64,000 nt of DNA from Paenibacillus mangrovi (GCF_022898935.1 NZ_JALIRP010000013.1:1-64000); one strand, 5' to 3'. Counted from the stretch's first letter, positions 53,774-63,816 are shown. Notes: a model not told the origin generated them from the sequence alone. Numbers and translations: made by a program.

Positions 53774-53812
53774 AAGGTTATCTGGTTAATCAAAACCCAG
53801 ATAACCTTTTTT
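53774..53812 (+). terminator. Terminator after DUF6223 gene 3
   Basis: AAGGTTATCTGG (53774-53785) pairs perfectly with CCAGATAACCTT (53797-53808), followed by TTTT. The A/T-rich remainder up to the copy C leader at 53982 holds no gene that I can see. Confidence 0.9.
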
Positions 53813-53981
53813 GATAAAAAATAAAAAACGCTTTACATACCACTCATATTTCGCGCGATCAACGAAGTGCCACTGAGCATATTTAACCAGCCGTTTTAAA
53901 TTTATTTCTTAGAAGGCCCACACAACGTATTGAATGAATAACAGATTTCAACATCGTTTTTTCACTACTCTCCCATCACTT

Positions 53982-54102
53982 TAAAGAAATCCACGTAAAC
54001 AGAGGAAAATCTGCATAAGTTCTCGACATTTGTTATGTAAAGTGAAAGCTGATATAGATTCAGTTTGTAAAAACAATAAAGAGGAGGAATGAGCATATGA
54101 AA
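53982..54102 (+). repeat. Repeated leader, copy C (before DUF6223 gene 4)
   Basis: Matches copy B nearly base for base from AAAGAAATCCA through the ATG. Differences include TTATGTAAAG for TTGTGTAAAG and TTCAGTTTG for TTCAGCTTG, which breaks one arm of the inverted repeat. Confidence 0.9.
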
Positions 54103-54495
54103 ATGAAACTAGTTTCATTCGTAATACTTTGTACAATTCTACTGATACCAACGATTGCTTCTGCTGAAATGGTTGGCGGTAGTGATGAAATGACCATCGA
54201 ACAACTCAAGGCCATCGTGGTCGTGGTAATAGGGTTGATCAGCGTAGTCATCAGTGGGCTGGCTCTGGCCCGTTCCATCGGTCTTTTCGGTAACGGCAAC
54301 GGACGAAACTGGGCCATCGTAGCCATCGTGATAGCTGTGTTCAGCATCTATGTCGGCGGGCGGCATCTTTTCGACGCCACTGGTTTTTTCGGCACTGGCT
54401 ACGGGCAAGCTGGGTCCATCGTAGCCATAGTGTTGGGGCTAATTGGCGTGGTTCTCGCTTGTCTGACTCTAGTCCGCTCCCGTCGCAAAAGCTGA
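54097..54495 (+). CDS. DUF6223-like small membrane protein, paralog 4
   Basis: A 132-residue paralog. Signal peptide MKMKLVSFVILCTILLIPT with cleavage near ASA; mature part with GLISVVISGLALARSIG, GNGNGRNWAI, GTGYGQAGS and the tail VRSRRKS. The two halves of the mature protein look like an internal duplication: each has a hydrophobic GLI-V--GL-L-RS stretch next to a GNGR-like loop. It lies about 390 bases before the PAF-hydrolase-like gene. Confidence 0.8.
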   Translation: MKMKLVSFVILCTILLIPTIASAEMVGGSDEMTIEQLKAIVVVVIGLISVVISGLALARSIGLFGNGNGRNWAIVAIVIAVFSIYVGGRHLFDATGFFGTGYGQAGSIVAIVLGLIGVVLACLTLVRSRRKS

Positions 54496-54714
54496 CCTAA
54501 CAATGGGAACGGTTCTCTCGATTGCTGGTGTCAGCTACGCTAGCGATATAACCACTCTGGGTGTCCAGTCATAAGAATTTTGCTCGACATAAGATATTCG
54601 GAAAAAACGAAAGGAGCCCTCCTCCGACAATCAATACAGGTACGCGAACGTTCGCATTCATCGTAATCGTCTCCTTTGCTCTGATTTCAAAGGGAACAAA
54701 TCGATGCTGACTAT

Positions 54715-54880
54715 TTGCGTGCCACGCCCGCAGAGCAAGTCGAAATCTTTAAAGCTTATTTCCTTGACCATACGCGGCTGAATATGCTGCTCTCCGTCAC
54801 GAACGGCGTGCGCTTGTTCTTTTTTGATGTGCTCGGGTTGTTCTCTCTTGGCTCTCTTCAAGGCATTCAAAGAAAGGGTG
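54715..54880 (+). pseudogene. Unrecognised coding-like fragment
   Basis: An open stretch reads LRATPAEQVEIFKAYFLDH, then NMLLSVTNGVRLFFFDVLGL. It looks like the C-terminal helices of a small protein, with G/C use higher than the flanking genes. No start or matching upstream part is seen. It ends at the ribosome site of the next gene. The rest of 54496-54883 shows nothing I can identify. Confidence 0.25.
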
Positions 54881-54883
54881 TAT

Positions 54884-56341
54884 ATGATGAGACTTATTGA
54901 AATAATACTACTGTTTGCCAATCTACTGGCTTTTTTTTCCTTGGTAATCCCATTGCAACGGTCAATAAAGTGGGTACAATATTTGGCTTTCGTACCGTTG
55001 CCAATAACCGGTGTTCAGGTACTGGTGGAGGGTTCGCGCTGGGGGATGATCCCAGCTTATATCATGAGTGGGATACTCTTCGTGGCCTGGCTAGCTAAAA
55101 ATATTGTGCGAAAGCCTAAACTTGGCGGAACAAGTAAGATCAGGCGACTTGTTTCCGGTTTTGCTACTGGTCTAGGAGCACTGGGACTGATAGTTTCTTC
55201 CGCTCTACCGATTCTTTTTCCTGTATTCCACTTACCACAACCGTCAGGACCTAACCAAATCGGTACATTGACCTATCATTGGGTAGATAAAACTCGCCCG
55301 GAGATTTTCACAGATAATCCCAATGATCGTCGTGAAATCATGGTACAGATTTGGTATCCAGCCAAAGGAAATCTATCATCGCCGTACGCTCCCTACATTC
55401 AGGAGACGGACTCCCTAGCATCACTTGCCCACTTGTCAGGTTTTCCGGGATTTATCTTTGATCAATTTAAATACGTTCAAACTCATGCTATTCCTTCTGC
55501 AACTGTGTCGACAGATGAGTCTAAATATCCAGTGCTAATTTTTTCAGCTGGGCGTGGAGGTTTTCGTCAAGAAAGCACCCATATGTTTGAGGAGTTGGCG
55601 TCACATGGCTACATTGTGGCTTCCATCGACCATCCTTACACCTCTAGCGGAGTAGTATTTCCTGATGGTCGTTTGATATCCCTCGACTCTCGCCTTCTTC
55701 CCGGGCCTCAGAGTGGTATACCAGCTGATCGCAAATTCTTTGACAACATTGTTATACCCTATCTCGCTAAGGACGTTATTTTTGCACTTGATCAACTCAC
55801 AGCCTTAAACCAATCTGATCCGAGAAGAATCCTGACTGGACGATTAGATCTTAAGAACGTTGGTATGTTTGGACCTTCAATGGGTGGTCTTGTAGGTGCC
55901 GAAGCCAGTTACTTAGACCCTCGTTTTCGTGCCTTCATAGCAATGGATGTTCATATGCCTGCCAATGTGGTTCGTTCTGGTTTAAAGCAACCAACCATGT
56001 TTATTAGTCGTGAAGCTAAGTGGATGAAGATGGAAGGGTGGTCGAAAGAGGATATAGATAAGACTCAAATAACTATGAGGTCGGTTTACAAGAAACTGCC
56101 GAAAGACGGTTACTTAGTTTTGATACCTGGTACTTTTCACGTAAACTTTTCCGATGCGCCATTTTTCTCACCACTGATGTCGTGGGCAGGCCTAACCGGA
56201 CCAATTGATGGAGATCGGGCAAACAATATCATTGATTCTTACACATTGGCGTTTTTTGATAAGTACCTAAAGAGTCAGCCAGCAAAACTGCTTGATGGAC
56301 CATCAAAACAATATCCTGAAGTGCACTTTGAAAAGCGGTGA
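54884..56341 (+). CDS. Membrane-anchored alpha/beta hydrolase (PAF-acetylhydrolase-like)
   Basis: A 485-residue protein with about four N-terminal membrane segments (to about residue 120) and a C-terminal alpha/beta hydrolase domain resembling platelet-activating-factor acetylhydrolases. The nucleophile elbow is VGMFGPSMGGLVGAEA; the acid is likely Asp in FIAMDVHMP, and the His is in IPGTFHVNFSD. Such enzymes cleave short or oxidised acyl chains from lipids. AAAGGG precedes ATG 54884; a second ATG follows directly. It lies after the DUF6223 array; co-function is speculation. Confidence 0.85.
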   Translation: MMRLIEIILLFANLLAFFSLVIPLQRSIKWVQYLAFVPLPITGVQVLVEGSRWGMIPAYIMSGILFVAWLAKNIVRKPKLGGTSKIRRLVSGFATGLGALGLIVSSALPILFPVFHLPQPSGPNQIGTLTYHWVDKTRPEIFTDNPNDRREIMVQIWYPAKGNLSSPYAPYIQETDSLASLAHLSGFPGFIFDQFKYVQTHAIPSATVSTDESKYPVLIFSAGRGGFRQESTHMFEELASHGYIVASIDHPYTSSGVVFPDGRLISLDSRLLPGPQSGIPADRKFFDNIVIPYLAKDVIFALDQLTALNQSDPRRILTGRLDLKNVGMFGPSMGGLVGAEASYLDPRFRAFIAMDVHMPANVVRSGLKQPTMFISREAKWMKMEGWSKEDIDKTQITMRSVYKKLPKDGYLVLIPGTFHVNFSDAPFFSPLMSWAGLTGPIDGDRANNIIDSYTLAFFDKYLKSQPAKLLDGPSKQYPEVHFEKR

Positions 56342-57062
56342 CTTAGATAGTACTAGGAAATCCACTTGAGGTTACAGCCCTTCATAGGAGGAGGGTTATT
56401 TGAAAGATAAAAAATCGAATATTCTATATCGTGAATAACGCAGCATAGCCCCCGTACAAGCGGCTGCCAATCCGAAAGAGGTGACTTTCATTCAAATTCA
56501 GATGTGGATTAAATATTATTTCTACAAATAAAGATCTTACTTTAGACATTATTAAAAACGAATTTAATTTCTGTAATATTAAGAGTAGTGCACTTGAAGA
56601 ATGGGGGATTTTGACCTCTATAAGAATCATCTATGGTAATGGTTTAGTGTAAGAATGTTTTTAAATAAATTGTAACTCTATTCTTCAACTATAGGGTGTG
56701 AACTCAAGCTAACGGAGTACGATAGTTAAAATTTCCCGCCTTATTGAAAAGGAGGGTTTTGTTTTATTAGTTATCAACAATGAAATTGAACAAAGCCTAC
56801 TATTTTATGCTGTCGAATCTCAGTACAATCTGGCAGATGCATATCTTTAATGGAACCTTTTCCCTAGTATTTAAGAACCTTGTATTTTTGGAATCAAATT
56901 TTATAGTATTTACAACTATATTTATTTAATTTTCAAAATAATATTTTACAAGGATTTAACGAAAACAAGGAAGGGGGCTAAACAAGCGCCTGTATACTTC
57001 TCCAGTACGGCGTTCTACGAATGGCCCTGATTTCTGCAACTAGAATAGGAGGAGAAAATAGA
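56342..57062. other. Intergenic region of 721 bases without a clear gene
   Basis: A/T-rich. A good AGGAGGAGGG site at 56383-56395 is followed by TTG 56400 and only 12 codons, so it looks like the remains of a gene start. No transposase, RNA gene or repeat is evident. The last 40 bases carry the AGGAGGAG site of the next gene. Confidence 0.6.
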
Positions 57063-60000
57063 ATGATAGGGAAAAGGACGAAAAAAATATGGTCTTCTGT
57101 CCTCAGCAGTGCGGTGATTCTATCCATGCTGCTTCCTGCCCAGCAACCGGTACTGGCAGAGAAAGCGAGTACGGCTGCGGCCACTGGTAGTGTTATCGAT
57201 GAGAGACAGGTAGAGATTGGACCGGGTGCAACTTATACCTGGAGGAATATGAAGCTGGACCGTGGTCTAGAGAAGCTTAATATGGTGGAATTCGATCCTA
57301 AGAATCCGGCGCTTTCACTTGAACCGGGCATGACGAACGGTAAAGTGAATGGGATGCAGGGTGTAAGCAAGATGGCTAGTGATGCAGATCATGAAGGAAA
57401 CAGAGTCATCGCGGGAATTAATGGCGATTTCTACGATATGTCTACAGGTGTGCCGCTTGGCTTGTTTATGGGTAACGGTACGATTCTTACGAGTCCGCCG
57501 GACGACTGGTATGCCTTCGGCATAAAGGAAGATGGTACGACATTGTACGGGCCAAGCCCGAAGCTGACAAGAACGCTGACGATCGGTGGCAAAACGTCCG
57601 AACTCAGCTCTATTAACCGGACGCGCGGGACTAATGATCTGGTACTATATACGCCGGATTTCGATGTGAGCACCATGACCAATGATTTGGGTGATGAAGT
57701 GGTGCTTGATGTGGTGCAGGGAGAAGTGAAAAGCGGGCAGACCCTGCAGCTGAAGGTGGAACGGATACATAATGACAAGGGGAACACGTCGATTGATCAA
57801 GGCAAAGTCGTATTATCTGCTTCGGGCAATCAGCGTAATGTTCTCTCTGGTCTGAAGGTCGGCGATGATGTTACCTTGAGTCTGAATCTGGAAGGGGCTT
57901 GGAGCGATGTGACGATGGCGATCGGAGGCTCGACGCTGCTTGTCAAAGACGGGGTCGCCCAGCCTAACGGCGATCCTGCGGCGCATCCGCGTACGGCAGT
58001 CGGGACGAAAGCCGATGGCTCTGTCGTGCTGCTTGAAATCGACGGCCGCCAGCCGGGATTCAGTGAAGGGGTGACCTTGGCTGAGCTGGGACAGATCATG
58101 CAGGATATGGGGGTTGTGAATGCCATCAACCTGGACGGAGGCGGTTCGTCGACCTTCATTGCCCGGATGCCGGGTGAAACGGAAAGAAAGCTGATGAACT
58201 CTCCTTCGGATGGTGGAGAACGCAAGACGGCAAACGGCCTTATGCTGGTGAACAAAGCGCCAGAGGGAGCGGTGGACAAGCTTGTCGTTCAGCCGGAGAT
58301 GCAGCGTGTACTTACAGGCTCGATGGTATCCTTCAAAGCTAACGCGGTTGATGCAAATCTGCATCCGGCAGCCTTTAACGGAACTTTGCAGTGGAGCGTT
58401 GATCCGCAGTTTGGAATCATAGACGATCAAGGGAAATTTACCGCGGGCGCAACTGCGGGCATGACGGATATCTCCGTTACATCAGGAGCTTTAAGCGGAA
58501 ATGCGAAGATCGAAATCGTGGATACGCTGACTGAGCTTTCTTTTGGCGACCAGGTGAAGAGTATTGCGCCTGGCAAATCGGAAACGATGAAGGTTACTGC
58601 GCTCCGGGATGGCCAGGTCATTCAGGCGGATAACAGCCAGCTTCAGTGGAGCGTTGAAGGTCCGATTGGCACGATTGACTCAAATGGCGTATTCACGGCA
58701 ACCAACGAGACGGAGCAAAGCGGAAAAATTATCGTCAGCTATAAAGGCATTACAGCCTCTGTGGACGTGAACATCGGTCAGCCTCCGGTTGTGCTGGAGG
58801 ACTTTGAAAATGGTCTCGATAAGTACCTTCCATCGGCTGGTGCTCAGTTCAATTCGACGAAAGTGAGCATCGAAACCAATGAGGATCTGGTTCGGTTTGG
58901 CAACGGCTCATTGAAGCTGGAATATGATTTTACCGGTAAACCGGGTACTTCCGGCGCCTATCTCCAGACCAAAAGCCCTGCTGAAAACATCGTAATTCCG
59001 GGCTATCCGGAGAAGATCGGCATGTGGGTCTACGGGGATGGCAAGTCTCACTGGCTGCGTGCACAGCTGCGCGACAGCAAAGGGACGATCCCGCTTGATT
59101 TTACCCCTCAGGACATCGGCGTCGACTGGGTAGGCTGGAAGTATGTCGAGGCAGACGTTCCGAAGGGCAGAACGCTGCCGCTTACGATAGATATGCCGGT
59201 GCGTTACATGGAGACTTCCGGAGCGAAAAAAGACGCCGGTGTCATCTACGTGGATCAGATCCGTGCGCTGTACGGTCCGAATGAAGATGATTTGGACCCT
59301 CCAATTTTGAAAAACAACTCACCTGCGGAAGGGGCGACGGTTCATAAGAATCAGCCGACCATCACGGTATACGGTGAGGATGCAGGATATGATCCGGTGA
59401 AGAATCCTGGAACGACGCTGATTGATCCGAATTCGATCCGGTTTGATCTGGACGGCGTGCGGGTGCAGCATACCCTTTATCCGCCGGAGGGGAAAATCTA
59501 CTATACACCGACTACGCCGCTGGCGGACGGAATTCATCAGGCAAAAGTGTCGGTGTGTGACTTGTCCGGCAACCGGACGACGAAAGCCTGGACCTTTAAT
59601 GTGGACACCGGGTCTTCCAAATTAACCTATGACACTCCGAAAAGCTTGTATGCAGGAAATAAATATACGGTAGATATTAAGGGTGTTAAAGCTTCAGACT
59701 TGAAGGATGGACAGCTTAAGCTTACTTTTGATCCATCCAAAGTAGAGAACCTGAGCTTCATTCCAGGCGATAAACTGAACGCATCCCAAGCTCAGGCCGA
59801 TATCGACAGCAGCACAGGGACGGTGACCCTGACATTAAATAGTCTTAATACGGCTTCATTAACGGATAACGATCTTATTGGACAAATTCAATATGATGTG
59901 AAAAAGGATGCCACGGGGACGAATATCATCCAGTTTGTGTCCGGAAGCATTTCGTTTGTCAGCACGGGTAACGTGCACTATACCTTCTTCGGTCTGCCGT

Positions 60001-63000
60001 TATCTTCTGAGATCAAGAACAATCTGTCGCTGGCCTGGAATGAAGACGGGAATATTCAAGGCTATGAGACCGTGTTCCAGGTCAAAGATGAGTCCGGAGC
60101 TCCTGTAAAAGGAGTTGATATCCTTGCCGACGGCAATGTCATTGGAACGACGGATGTAGAAGGCAAGCTGAAGACGGGTACTCTTACGTCGTTAGTGAAG
60201 ACATACAAGGTACAGGCTGTAAAAGGGAATTTATACAGCCAGGTAGCGGGATTCAAAGTGTCCCCGCTATACGGAACTGAAACGCCATACAATATTAACG
60301 TCAGTATGGGTGAAGATCCTTCCGTTTCGAGAGGATTCACCTGGCATACGAATCCGGGGACGGAGCCAACCGTTGTCGAATATGCGAAGCAGGCCGAGTT
60401 CAGCGGATTTGATCAGCCTAATGTACAGAAGGCGGATGGAACAAGCTACCTGTATCAAACGCTCGATTTGGGAGCTGTCCGGGTGCATAAAGCGACCGTT
60501 AACGGCTTGGAGCCAGGTGCCACTTATGTATATCGGGTAGGCGACGGCAATGGGCATTACAGTCAGCAAGGAACCTTCAAGACAGCCGGAGCTGTCGGCG
60601 AACCAACGAAGTTTTTGTACTTTGCGGATTCCCAGGCCGGTGACCTTGCCGGGTACAAGCTGTGGGGCAACACCGTGAAAAAAGCGATTGAGAATACGCC
60701 TGACGCAGATTTTATGGTGCATGTCGGGGATATGGTCGACAAAGGATATCTTGAGCAGGAATGGAATTGGTGGTTCAGCGAGGCCCAGGATGCGCTGATG
60801 AATACGACGCTGGTTAGCGCCATCGGCAACCATGAAGTGATGGGTACGAAGGAGAATAATGATTTTCTGGCCCATTTCAATCAGCCGGGGAACGGGCTGG
60901 AGAGCCTGAAGGGAAGCAATTTCTCTTTTGATTACGGAGATATTCATTTCATGGTTTTGAACAGCGAATACCAGTATGAAGAACAGCAGCAGTGGCTGGA
61001 ACAAGATCTGTCCAACACAACGAAAAAATGGAAAATTGCGATCTTCCACCGCGGTCCGTACGGCAGTATCTATGATACGGAGGAAATCAGACGGTTGTGG
61101 GCGCCGGTACTCGAAAAACATCAGGTCGATCTGGTGCTGAACGGACATGATCATATTTATCTGCGGTCGTACCCGATGATGAATAACCAGATCACGGAAG
61201 ACGGCAAGGGTACGACTTATGTCATTGCAGGCTCCACAGGACCGAAGTTCTACTCGCTGACCAAGCGGGAGTGGCAGCGGGTGACGGATGACGAAGCCAC
61301 GCAAATGTACGCCTCGATTGAGGTGGATGGAGATCAGCTGAAATATGTGACCAAAACGGTAGGCGGCCGTATCGTCGACGAGTTTACTTTGACCAAGCAG
61401 ACGGTGGCTCCTGAAAGTGTCGACATTGAGGAACAGGATCTGCAGCTGGCCATTGGGGAGACCCGGCAGCTGACCGCACATGTGAAGCCGGAGCAGGCGA
61501 CGGATAAGCGTGTTACATGGTCTGTATATAGCTCCAATCCTGCAGACCAAGAAGTGGTAACTGTATCTCCAGAAGGATTGGTAACAGCCCGAGGTATGGG
61601 AACAGCAGTCGTAAGAGCAACCAGCACAGTGAATCCAGATGTGTATGGAGAAACGACCATTACCGTGAACCGGGTTCCTGAAGGTCTGGTGGATTCCATA
61701 TCACTGAAGGGTAAAGACACCCTGAAGGTTGGTGAGACGGATCAGACCGTAACGGAAGCCGTATATCAGGACGGAACGCATGTACCGCTTTTGGATGGCG
61801 TGGTATATAGCAGCAGTCAGAGTGACATCGCATCCGTGAATGACCAAGGTACGGTTACCGCATTATCGGAGGGAACGACGGTCATTTCGGCAACCTATGA
61901 TTCCTTCCATGCAGAATATGTCCTGAATGTTCAAGCTTCCGACAATCAAGGTGGAGGCGAAGGCAATGGGGGAGATCAGGGTAATAACGGCGGAGGTTCG
62001 GGTCCTGTCACTCCACCGGTTCAGCCTCCTGTACAGCCAAAACCACCGGAGAATACAGGAAAGTGGAACGTGTCTGCAAGTGAGCTTTCAGCACTTTTGG
62101 CAAAAGGGGAGCCTGTCTTCAGCACAGATAAGCCTTTTGAAGAGCTGACCCTGCCTGGTAATGCTGCCTCGCTGCTGAAGGATACGCCGGTAACCGTGAA
62201 AGCCGGGAACGTTGGGGTGACGATTCCTACCGAAGTCTTACGCTCCCTAAGCGAGCTGGTCCCTGCCGATCAGCTGGAAGGAAGCACAATGAAGCTGAGA
62301 GCAGAACGGATGACCGGAAACGAAGGTAAGCAGTGGATCGCGAATGCAGAGAGCGAATCAGGCGCTTCGCTTCGTGCGGGAAGCGACCTGCTGAAATTCA
62401 GCCTAAGCATTATTACAAAGGATGGCAAAGAATATCAGCTGTCTGAACTGAAAAAGCCTCTTACGCTGATGCTTCCGGTGTCTTCCGATGTGAACCGTAA
62501 GCTGTCCGGCATATATACTCTGGATAGCTCAGGCTCGCTGAAGTTTATCGGAGGCGCAGCAGACAATGGTAATCTGAAAGCCGATATATACAGCCTTCAG
62601 TCTCCTTATGCCGTATTGGAATACAACAAAACCTTTACGGACACTGCTGGGCACTGGGCTTCTGAGGTTATTCAGGAGCTGGCGGCGAAGCATCTGATCG
62701 AAGGCGTCAGCAGCAGCCAGTTTGCACCGGATCAAAAAGTCACCCGCGCGGAAATGACTGCTATGCTGGTACGTCTGCTGGATCTGAAAGGAAACGGCGT
62801 GACTCCGTTCCAGGATGTATCTGCGGATAAGTGGTACGCGGAGGCCATCTCGGCGGCTGTTCAAGCAGGCATCGTTCAAGGTGTCAGCGAAACAAGCTTT
62901 GCACCGGATGCCGTGATTAAGCGCCAGGAAGCAGCTGCCATGATCGTTCGTGCCTACAAGGCTGCGGGAGGGCAGATCGGCAGCGATGCCAGCAAGGCCG

Positions 63001-63170
63001 TGTTTAAAGACGTAGCCGCATCGCCGGCATGGGTGCAGGAAGCGGTGCAATCCGCATATGCGAGCGGTTTGATGCAAGGGCAATCGCCGGAGCGCTTCAA
63101 TCCGGTAGGAGCAGCGACCCGTGCGGAAAGCGCGCAGATGATCTACAATATGTTGAGCAAGCTGAAGTAG
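57063..63170 (+). CDS. Giant SLH protein: phosphodiester glycosidase fused to metallophosphatase
   Basis: A 2035-residue surface protein. After the signal peptide (about 1-34) comes a NAGPA-type phosphodiester-glycosidase domain (about 60-400; INGDFYDMSTG, AINLDGGGSST). Big_2-like Ig domains follow to about 575, then a carbohydrate-binding-like module (to about 745), Ig and cohesin-like domains, and a fibronectin-like module before the phosphatase. The calcineurin-type metallophosphatase lies at about 1180-1445, with metal motifs GDMVD (near 1222), GNHE (near 1255) and GHDH (near 1360). Further Big_2 domains, a Gly/Pro-rich linker and three SLH domains (from about 1855) end it. ATG 57063 follows AGGAGGAG. 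It could uncap and dephosphorylate sugar-phosphate polymers at the wall. Confidence 0.9.
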   Translation: MIGKRTKKIWSSVLSSAVILSMLLPAQQPVLAEKASTAAATGSVIDERQVEIGPGATYTWRNMKLDRGLEKLNMVEFDPKNPALSLEPGMTNGKVNGMQGVSKMASDADHEGNRVIAGINGDFYDMSTGVPLGLFMGNGTILTSPPDDWYAFGIKEDGTTLYGPSPKLTRTLTIGGKTSELSSINRTRGTNDLVLYTPDFDVSTMTNDLGDEVVLDVVQGEVKSGQTLQLKVERIHNDKGNTSIDQGKVVLSASGNQRNVLSGLKVGDDVTLSLNLEGAWSDVTMAIGGSTLLVKDGVAQPNGDPAAHPRTAVGTKADGSVVLLEIDGRQPGFSEGVTLAELGQIMQDMGVVNAINLDGGGSSTFIARMPGETERKLMNSPSDGGERKTANGLMLVNKAPEGAVDKLVVQPEMQRVLTGSMVSFKANAVDANLHPAAFNGTLQWSVDPQFGIIDDQGKFTAGATAGMTDISVTSGALSGNAKIEIVDTLTELSFGDQVKSIAPGKSETMKVTALRDGQVIQADNSQLQWSVEGPIGTIDSNGVFTATNETEQSGKIIVSYKGITASVDVNIGQPPVVLEDFENGLDKYLPSAGAQFNSTKVSIETNEDLVRFGNGSLKLEYDFTGKPGTSGAYLQTKSPAENIVIPGYPEKIGMWVYGDGKSHWLRAQLRDSKGTIPLDFTPQDIGVDWVGWKYVEADVPKGRTLPLTIDMPVRYMETSGAKKDAGVIYVDQIRALYGPNEDDLDPPILKNNSPAEGATVHKNQPTITVYGEDAGYDPVKNPGTTLIDPNSIRFDLDGVRVQHTLYPPEGKIYYTPTTPLADGIHQAKVSVCDLSGNRTTKAWTFNVDTGSSKLTYDTPKSLYAGNKYTVDIKGVKASDLKDGQLKLTFDPSKVENLSFIPGDKLNASQAQADIDSSTGTVTLTLNSLNTASLTDNDLIGQIQYDVKKDATGTNIIQFVSGSISFVSTGNVHYTFFGLPLSSEIKNNLSLAWNEDGNIQGYETVFQVKDESGAPVKGVDILADGNVIGTTDVEGKLKTGTLTSLVKTYKVQAVKGNLYSQVAGFKVSPLYGTETPYNINVSMGEDPSVSRGFTWHTNPGTEPTVVEYAKQAEFSGFDQPNVQKADGTSYLYQTLDLGAVRVHKATVNGLEPGATYVYRVGDGNGHYSQQGTFKTAGAVGEPTKFLYFADSQAGDLAGYKLWGNTVKKAIENTPDADFMVHVGDMVDKGYLEQEWNWWFSEAQDALMNTTLVSAIGNHEVMGTKENNDFLAHFNQPGNGLESLKGSNFSFDYGDIHFMVLNSEYQYEEQQQWLEQDLSNTTKKWKIAIFHRGPYGSIYDTEEIRRLWAPVLEKHQVDLVLNGHDHIYLRSYPMMNNQITEDGKGTTYVIAGSTGPKFYSLTKREWQRVTDDEATQMYASIEVDGDQLKYVTKTVGGRIVDEFTLTKQTVAPESVDIEEQDLQLAIGETRQLTAHVKPEQATDKRVTWSVYSSNPADQEVVTVSPEGLVTARGMGTAVVRATSTVNPDVYGETTITVNRVPEGLVDSISLKGKDTLKVGETDQTVTEAVYQDGTHVPLLDGVVYSSSQSDIASVNDQGTVTALSEGTTVISATYDSFHAEYVLNVQASDNQGGGEGNGGDQGNNGGGSGPVTPPVQPPVQPKPPENTGKWNVSASELSALLAKGEPVFSTDKPFEELTLPGNAASLLKDTPVTVKAGNVGVTIPTEVLRSLSELVPADQLEGSTMKLRAERMTGNEGKQWIANAESESGASLRAGSDLLKFSLSIITKDGKEYQLSELKKPLTLMLPVSSDVNRKLSGIYTLDSSGSLKFIGGAADNGNLKADIYSLQSPYAVLEYNKTFTDTAGHWASEVIQELAAKHLIEGVSSSQFAPDQKVTRAEMTAMLVRLLDLKGNGVTPFQDVSADKWYAEAISAAVQAGIVQGVSETSFAPDAVIKRQEAAAMIVRAYKAAGGQIGSDASKAVFKDVAASPAWVQEAVQSAYASGLMQGQSPERFNPVGAATRAESAQMIYNMLSKLK

Positions 63171-63190
63171 GATAGGGGAAACCCAAGCAG

Positions 63191-63228
63191 CGGCAGGGCC
63201 AAGCGAAATGCTGGTCCTGCCGTTTTTT
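63191..63228 (+). terminator. Terminator after the giant SLH phosphatase gene
   Basis: CGGCAGGGCCA (63191-63201) pairs with TGGTCCTGCCG (63212-63222), one G-T pair, followed by TTTTTT. Confidence 0.9.
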
Positions 63229-63312
63229 GTTCTGAATCCATTTCATTTGTCTCTTCTATGTATTCATTCGTATAATGGATATATACAGACAACAATTGGG
63301 AGGGACCAACAC

Positions 63313-63816
63313 ATGTCGCTTGAAATCGAACGTAAATTTTTGCTGCCGGCATATCCGGCGGATTTAATGGAGAAACATGTGATTCGAATTCAAAAGGAGC
63401 AGCTCATTGAGCAAACGTATTTGGCCTTGGCAGGAGATCAGGAGCTTAGAGTCCGGAAAATCATAGATTTAACCGATGACCAGACCGAATATACCCATAC
63501 GTTCAAGAAAGGGCATGGTATTGCCCGTGAAGAGGTGGAGTACTCCATCTCGGAGGGACTTTATGAGCAGATGATTCATACACATCAGGCTGTACCGCTG
63601 ATAAAAAAACGGACCACGGCGATGTGGGGCGATACATTGATTGAAATCGACGACTATAAGCAGATTAACTTGATGGTACTGGAAGTGGAATTTGCCTCGG
63701 TGGAAGAGGCAGAGAGCTTTGTACCACCGGACTGGTTTGGCAAGGATATCAGCACCGAGAAGCAGTACAGCAACAAAAAAGTGTGGAGGGAGCTGCAGGA
63801 GCGGAAGGAGGGCTGA
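63313..63816 (+). CDS. CYTH-domain protein (triphosphate tunnel metalloenzyme)
   Basis: A 167-residue CYTH/TTM protein. The N-terminal ExExK motif is seen in LEIERKFLL. Alternating charged strands follow, including LRVRKI, YTHTFKKG and LIEIDDYKQINLMVLEVEF. The family includes thiamine- and tri-polyphosphatases and adenylate cyclases; in Firmicutes triphosphatase activity is most likely (inference). ATG 63313 follows GGGAGGGA; the frame upstream is not conserved in character. Confidence 0.9.
   Translation: MSLEIERKFLLPAYPADLMEKHVIRIQKEQLIEQTYLALAGDQELRVRKIIDLTDDQTEYTHTFKKGHGIAREEVEYSISEGLYEQMIHTHQAVPLIKKRTTAMWGDTLIEIDDYKQINLMVLEVEFASVEEAESFVPPDWFGKDISTEKQYSNKKVWRELQERKEG

Noticed and set aside
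49587..54102. Repeated leaders read as CRISPR or as ends of a transposon
   Set aside because: The copies are 0.8-3.6 kb apart, all in the same orientation, each next to a paralog start codon; no terminal inverted repeats or target duplications were seen.
60267..61550. A 427-codon open frame on the minus strand
   Set aside because: It is the shadow of the metallophosphatase region of the SLH protein; no family-like motif is present.
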